Part shown: piece by piece, positions 47,932 through 48,816 of the stretch
How the letters are laid out: each line of letters starts with the position of its first letter
Numbering within the stretch: position 1 is the stretch's first letter
Assembly: GCA_023460715.1 (NCBI GenBank)
Contig: JAEWPH010000098.1
Span: 1 to 48,816 of the forward strand
DNA: 48,816 bases
Direction of reading: 5' to 3'
DNA from: Pseudomonadota bacterium
GTDB lineage: Bacteria; Pseudomonadota; Gammaproteobacteria; Burkholderiales; Burkholderiaceae_C
Notes under the pieces: model-generated
Database searches by the model: none
Told to the model about the DNA's origin: nothing
The model's input: only the letters and a program-made list of their open reading frames with translations
Program-made: the position numbers and the translations under genes

Positions 47932-48816
47932 TCACTTGGCCGTGGACTTGGGCTGGCTGTCGTCCACCTTCACGGTGAACTGGCCGGACAGGATCGCGGC
48001 CTCCTTGGCCTTGACCTTGGCGATGATGTCGGCCGGCACCTTCTTCTCGAACGTGCCCAGGGCGCTGAGGGACGAGCCCTTGTGTTTCATCATCGAGTAC
48101 GGGCCGTAGTCCTCGGCCGCGAACTTGCCCGCCTTCACGAGCCCGATGGCGCGGTCCACGCTGGGTTCCATATGCCACAGGGCCGAGGCGATCACGGTGT
48201 CGGGGTACTGGGGCTGGGTGTCGATCACGTTGCCGATGGCCAGCTTGCCCTTTTCCTTGGCCGCGTCGCTCACGCCGAAGCGCTCGGCATACAGCACGTC
48301 CGCGCCCTTGTCGATCATGGCGAAGGTGGCTTCCTTGGCCTTCGGCGGATCGAACCAGCTGTTGATGAAGGTGACGGTGAACTCCACTTTCGGGTTCACT
48401 TCCTTCGCGCCGGCCATGAAGGCATGCATCAGGCGGTTGACCTCGGGGATCGGGAAGCCGCCGACCATGCCGATCTTCTTCGTCTTGGTCATCGCGCCGG
48501 CAATGATGCCGGAGAGGTAGGAGGCGTCCTGAATGTAATTGTCGAAGACGCCGAAATTCGGGTTTTCGTCATTGGGCTTGAAGCTGGAGCCCATCAGGAA
48601 GGCCGTCTCGGGATAGTCTGCGGCGACGAGGCGAGCGGCATCTTCGACACCGAAGACTTCGCCAAGGATCAGCTTGTGGCCAGCTTCGGCATATTCACGC
48701 ATGACGCGCTCATAGTCGGTGTTGGAAACGTTCTCGGTCGCGACATATTCGATGTCGCCACGGTCCTTGGCGGCATTGGCGGCGAGATGGATGCGCGACA
48801 CCCATTGCTGCTCGAA
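47932..48816 (-). CDS. BMP family ABC transporter substrate-binding protein, 5' end missing
   Basis: The last 294 residues are visible; the signal peptide and N-terminal lobe lie beyond the right edge. BMP (Med/PnrA-like) proteins bind nucleosides or purines in the periplasm. Family blocks include EAGHKLILGEVFG, NYIQDASYLSGIIAGAMTK, GMVGGFPIPEVNRLMHAF and SWFDPPKAKEATFAMIDKGADVLYAERFG. The frame is open to the edge, so the GTG near 48801 is an internal Val. Codon use changes abruptly near 48,400-48,440. Upstream of that point Val is read mainly by GTC and Tyr by TAT; downstream GTG and TAC prevail. The upstream style is unlike the rest of the window. Confidence 0.92.
   Translation of the reverse strand, partial: FEQQWVSRIHLAANAAKDRGDIEYVATENVSNTDYERVMREYAEAGHKLILGEVFGVEDAARLVAADYPETAFLMGSSFKPNDENPNFGVFDNYIQDASYLSGIIAGAMTKTKKIGMVGGFPIPEVNRLMHAFMAGAKEVNPKVEFTVTFINSWFDPPKAKEATFAMIDKGADVLYAERFGVSDAAKEKGKLAIGNVIDTQPQYPDTVIASALWHMEPSVDRAIGLVKAGKFAAEDYGPYSMMKHKGSSLSALGTFEKKVPADIIAKVKAKEAAILSGQFTVKVDDSQPKSTAK

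Noticed and set aside
47932..48801. Complete BMP gene starting with GTG at 48801
   Set aside because: The frame continues to the window edge (reading FEQQWV before this codon) and the visible part lacks signal peptide and N-terminal lobe, so the gene is truncated by the window.

Overview
The window looks like chromosomal DNA of a Comamonadaceae betaproteobacterium, most likely Acidovorax or a close relative. The grounds are high G+C, the order sucA-odhB-lpdA-zapE, housekeeping proteins of the Burkholderiales type (dnaE, clpS/clpA, bamD, sbcB), and short intergenic repeats of a kind I associate with Acidovorax. This is inference from gene content; no database was searched. I see no rRNA, tRNA, CRISPR array, insertion sequence or phage gene.

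Layout. 1-5.1 kb (minus): a receiver/EAL response regulator and a Cache-PAS-PAS-GGDEF diguanylate cyclase, followed by an AI-2E family permease (5.1-6.2 kb). 6.4-14.3 kb (plus): 2-oxoglutarate dehydrogenase E1, E2 and E3, then zapE and a translationally overlapping small periplasmic protein. 14.4-18.3 kb: PP2C phosphatase, DinG-family helicase and bamD. 18.5-24.9 kb (plus): dnaE, clpS and clpA, closed by a strong intrinsic terminator. 25.1-29.3 kb: a DUF2789 protein, a lytic transglycosylase lipoprotein, exonuclease I and a sirtuin 13 bp behind it. 29.5-34.8 kb: an alcohol/acetaldehyde oxidation module. It holds an AcoR-like sigma-54 activator facing exaC, adhP and a DUF779 gene; a near-perfect sigma-54 promoter and a long inverted repeat lie upstream of exaC. 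35.3-39.9 kb: yebC, a 717-bp stretch without a gene, a TetR regulator, a membrane EAL protein and a hydrophilic hypothetical. 40.2-48.8 kb: a CodA-like deaminase, two GNAT acetyltransferases, a VOC protein, and a BMP/nucleoside-type ABC transporter operon (substrate-binding protein, alpha/beta hydrolase, ATPase, two permeases) that runs off the right edge.

Working together. Four sets stand out: the 2-oxoglutarate dehydrogenase complex; the self-contained sigma-54 ethanol/acetaldehyde circuit; a nucleobase uptake and deamination region (BMP transporter plus CodA-like enzyme); and three c-di-GMP proteins.

Most of the window is ordinary housekeeping DNA. The points most worth a second look are the sigma-54/DUF779 module, a sharp codon-usage switch inside the truncated BMP gene at the right edge, a three-copy hairpin repeat family, and five genes whose start codon sits 6-7 nt after a -10-like hexamer, which suggests leaderless transcripts.
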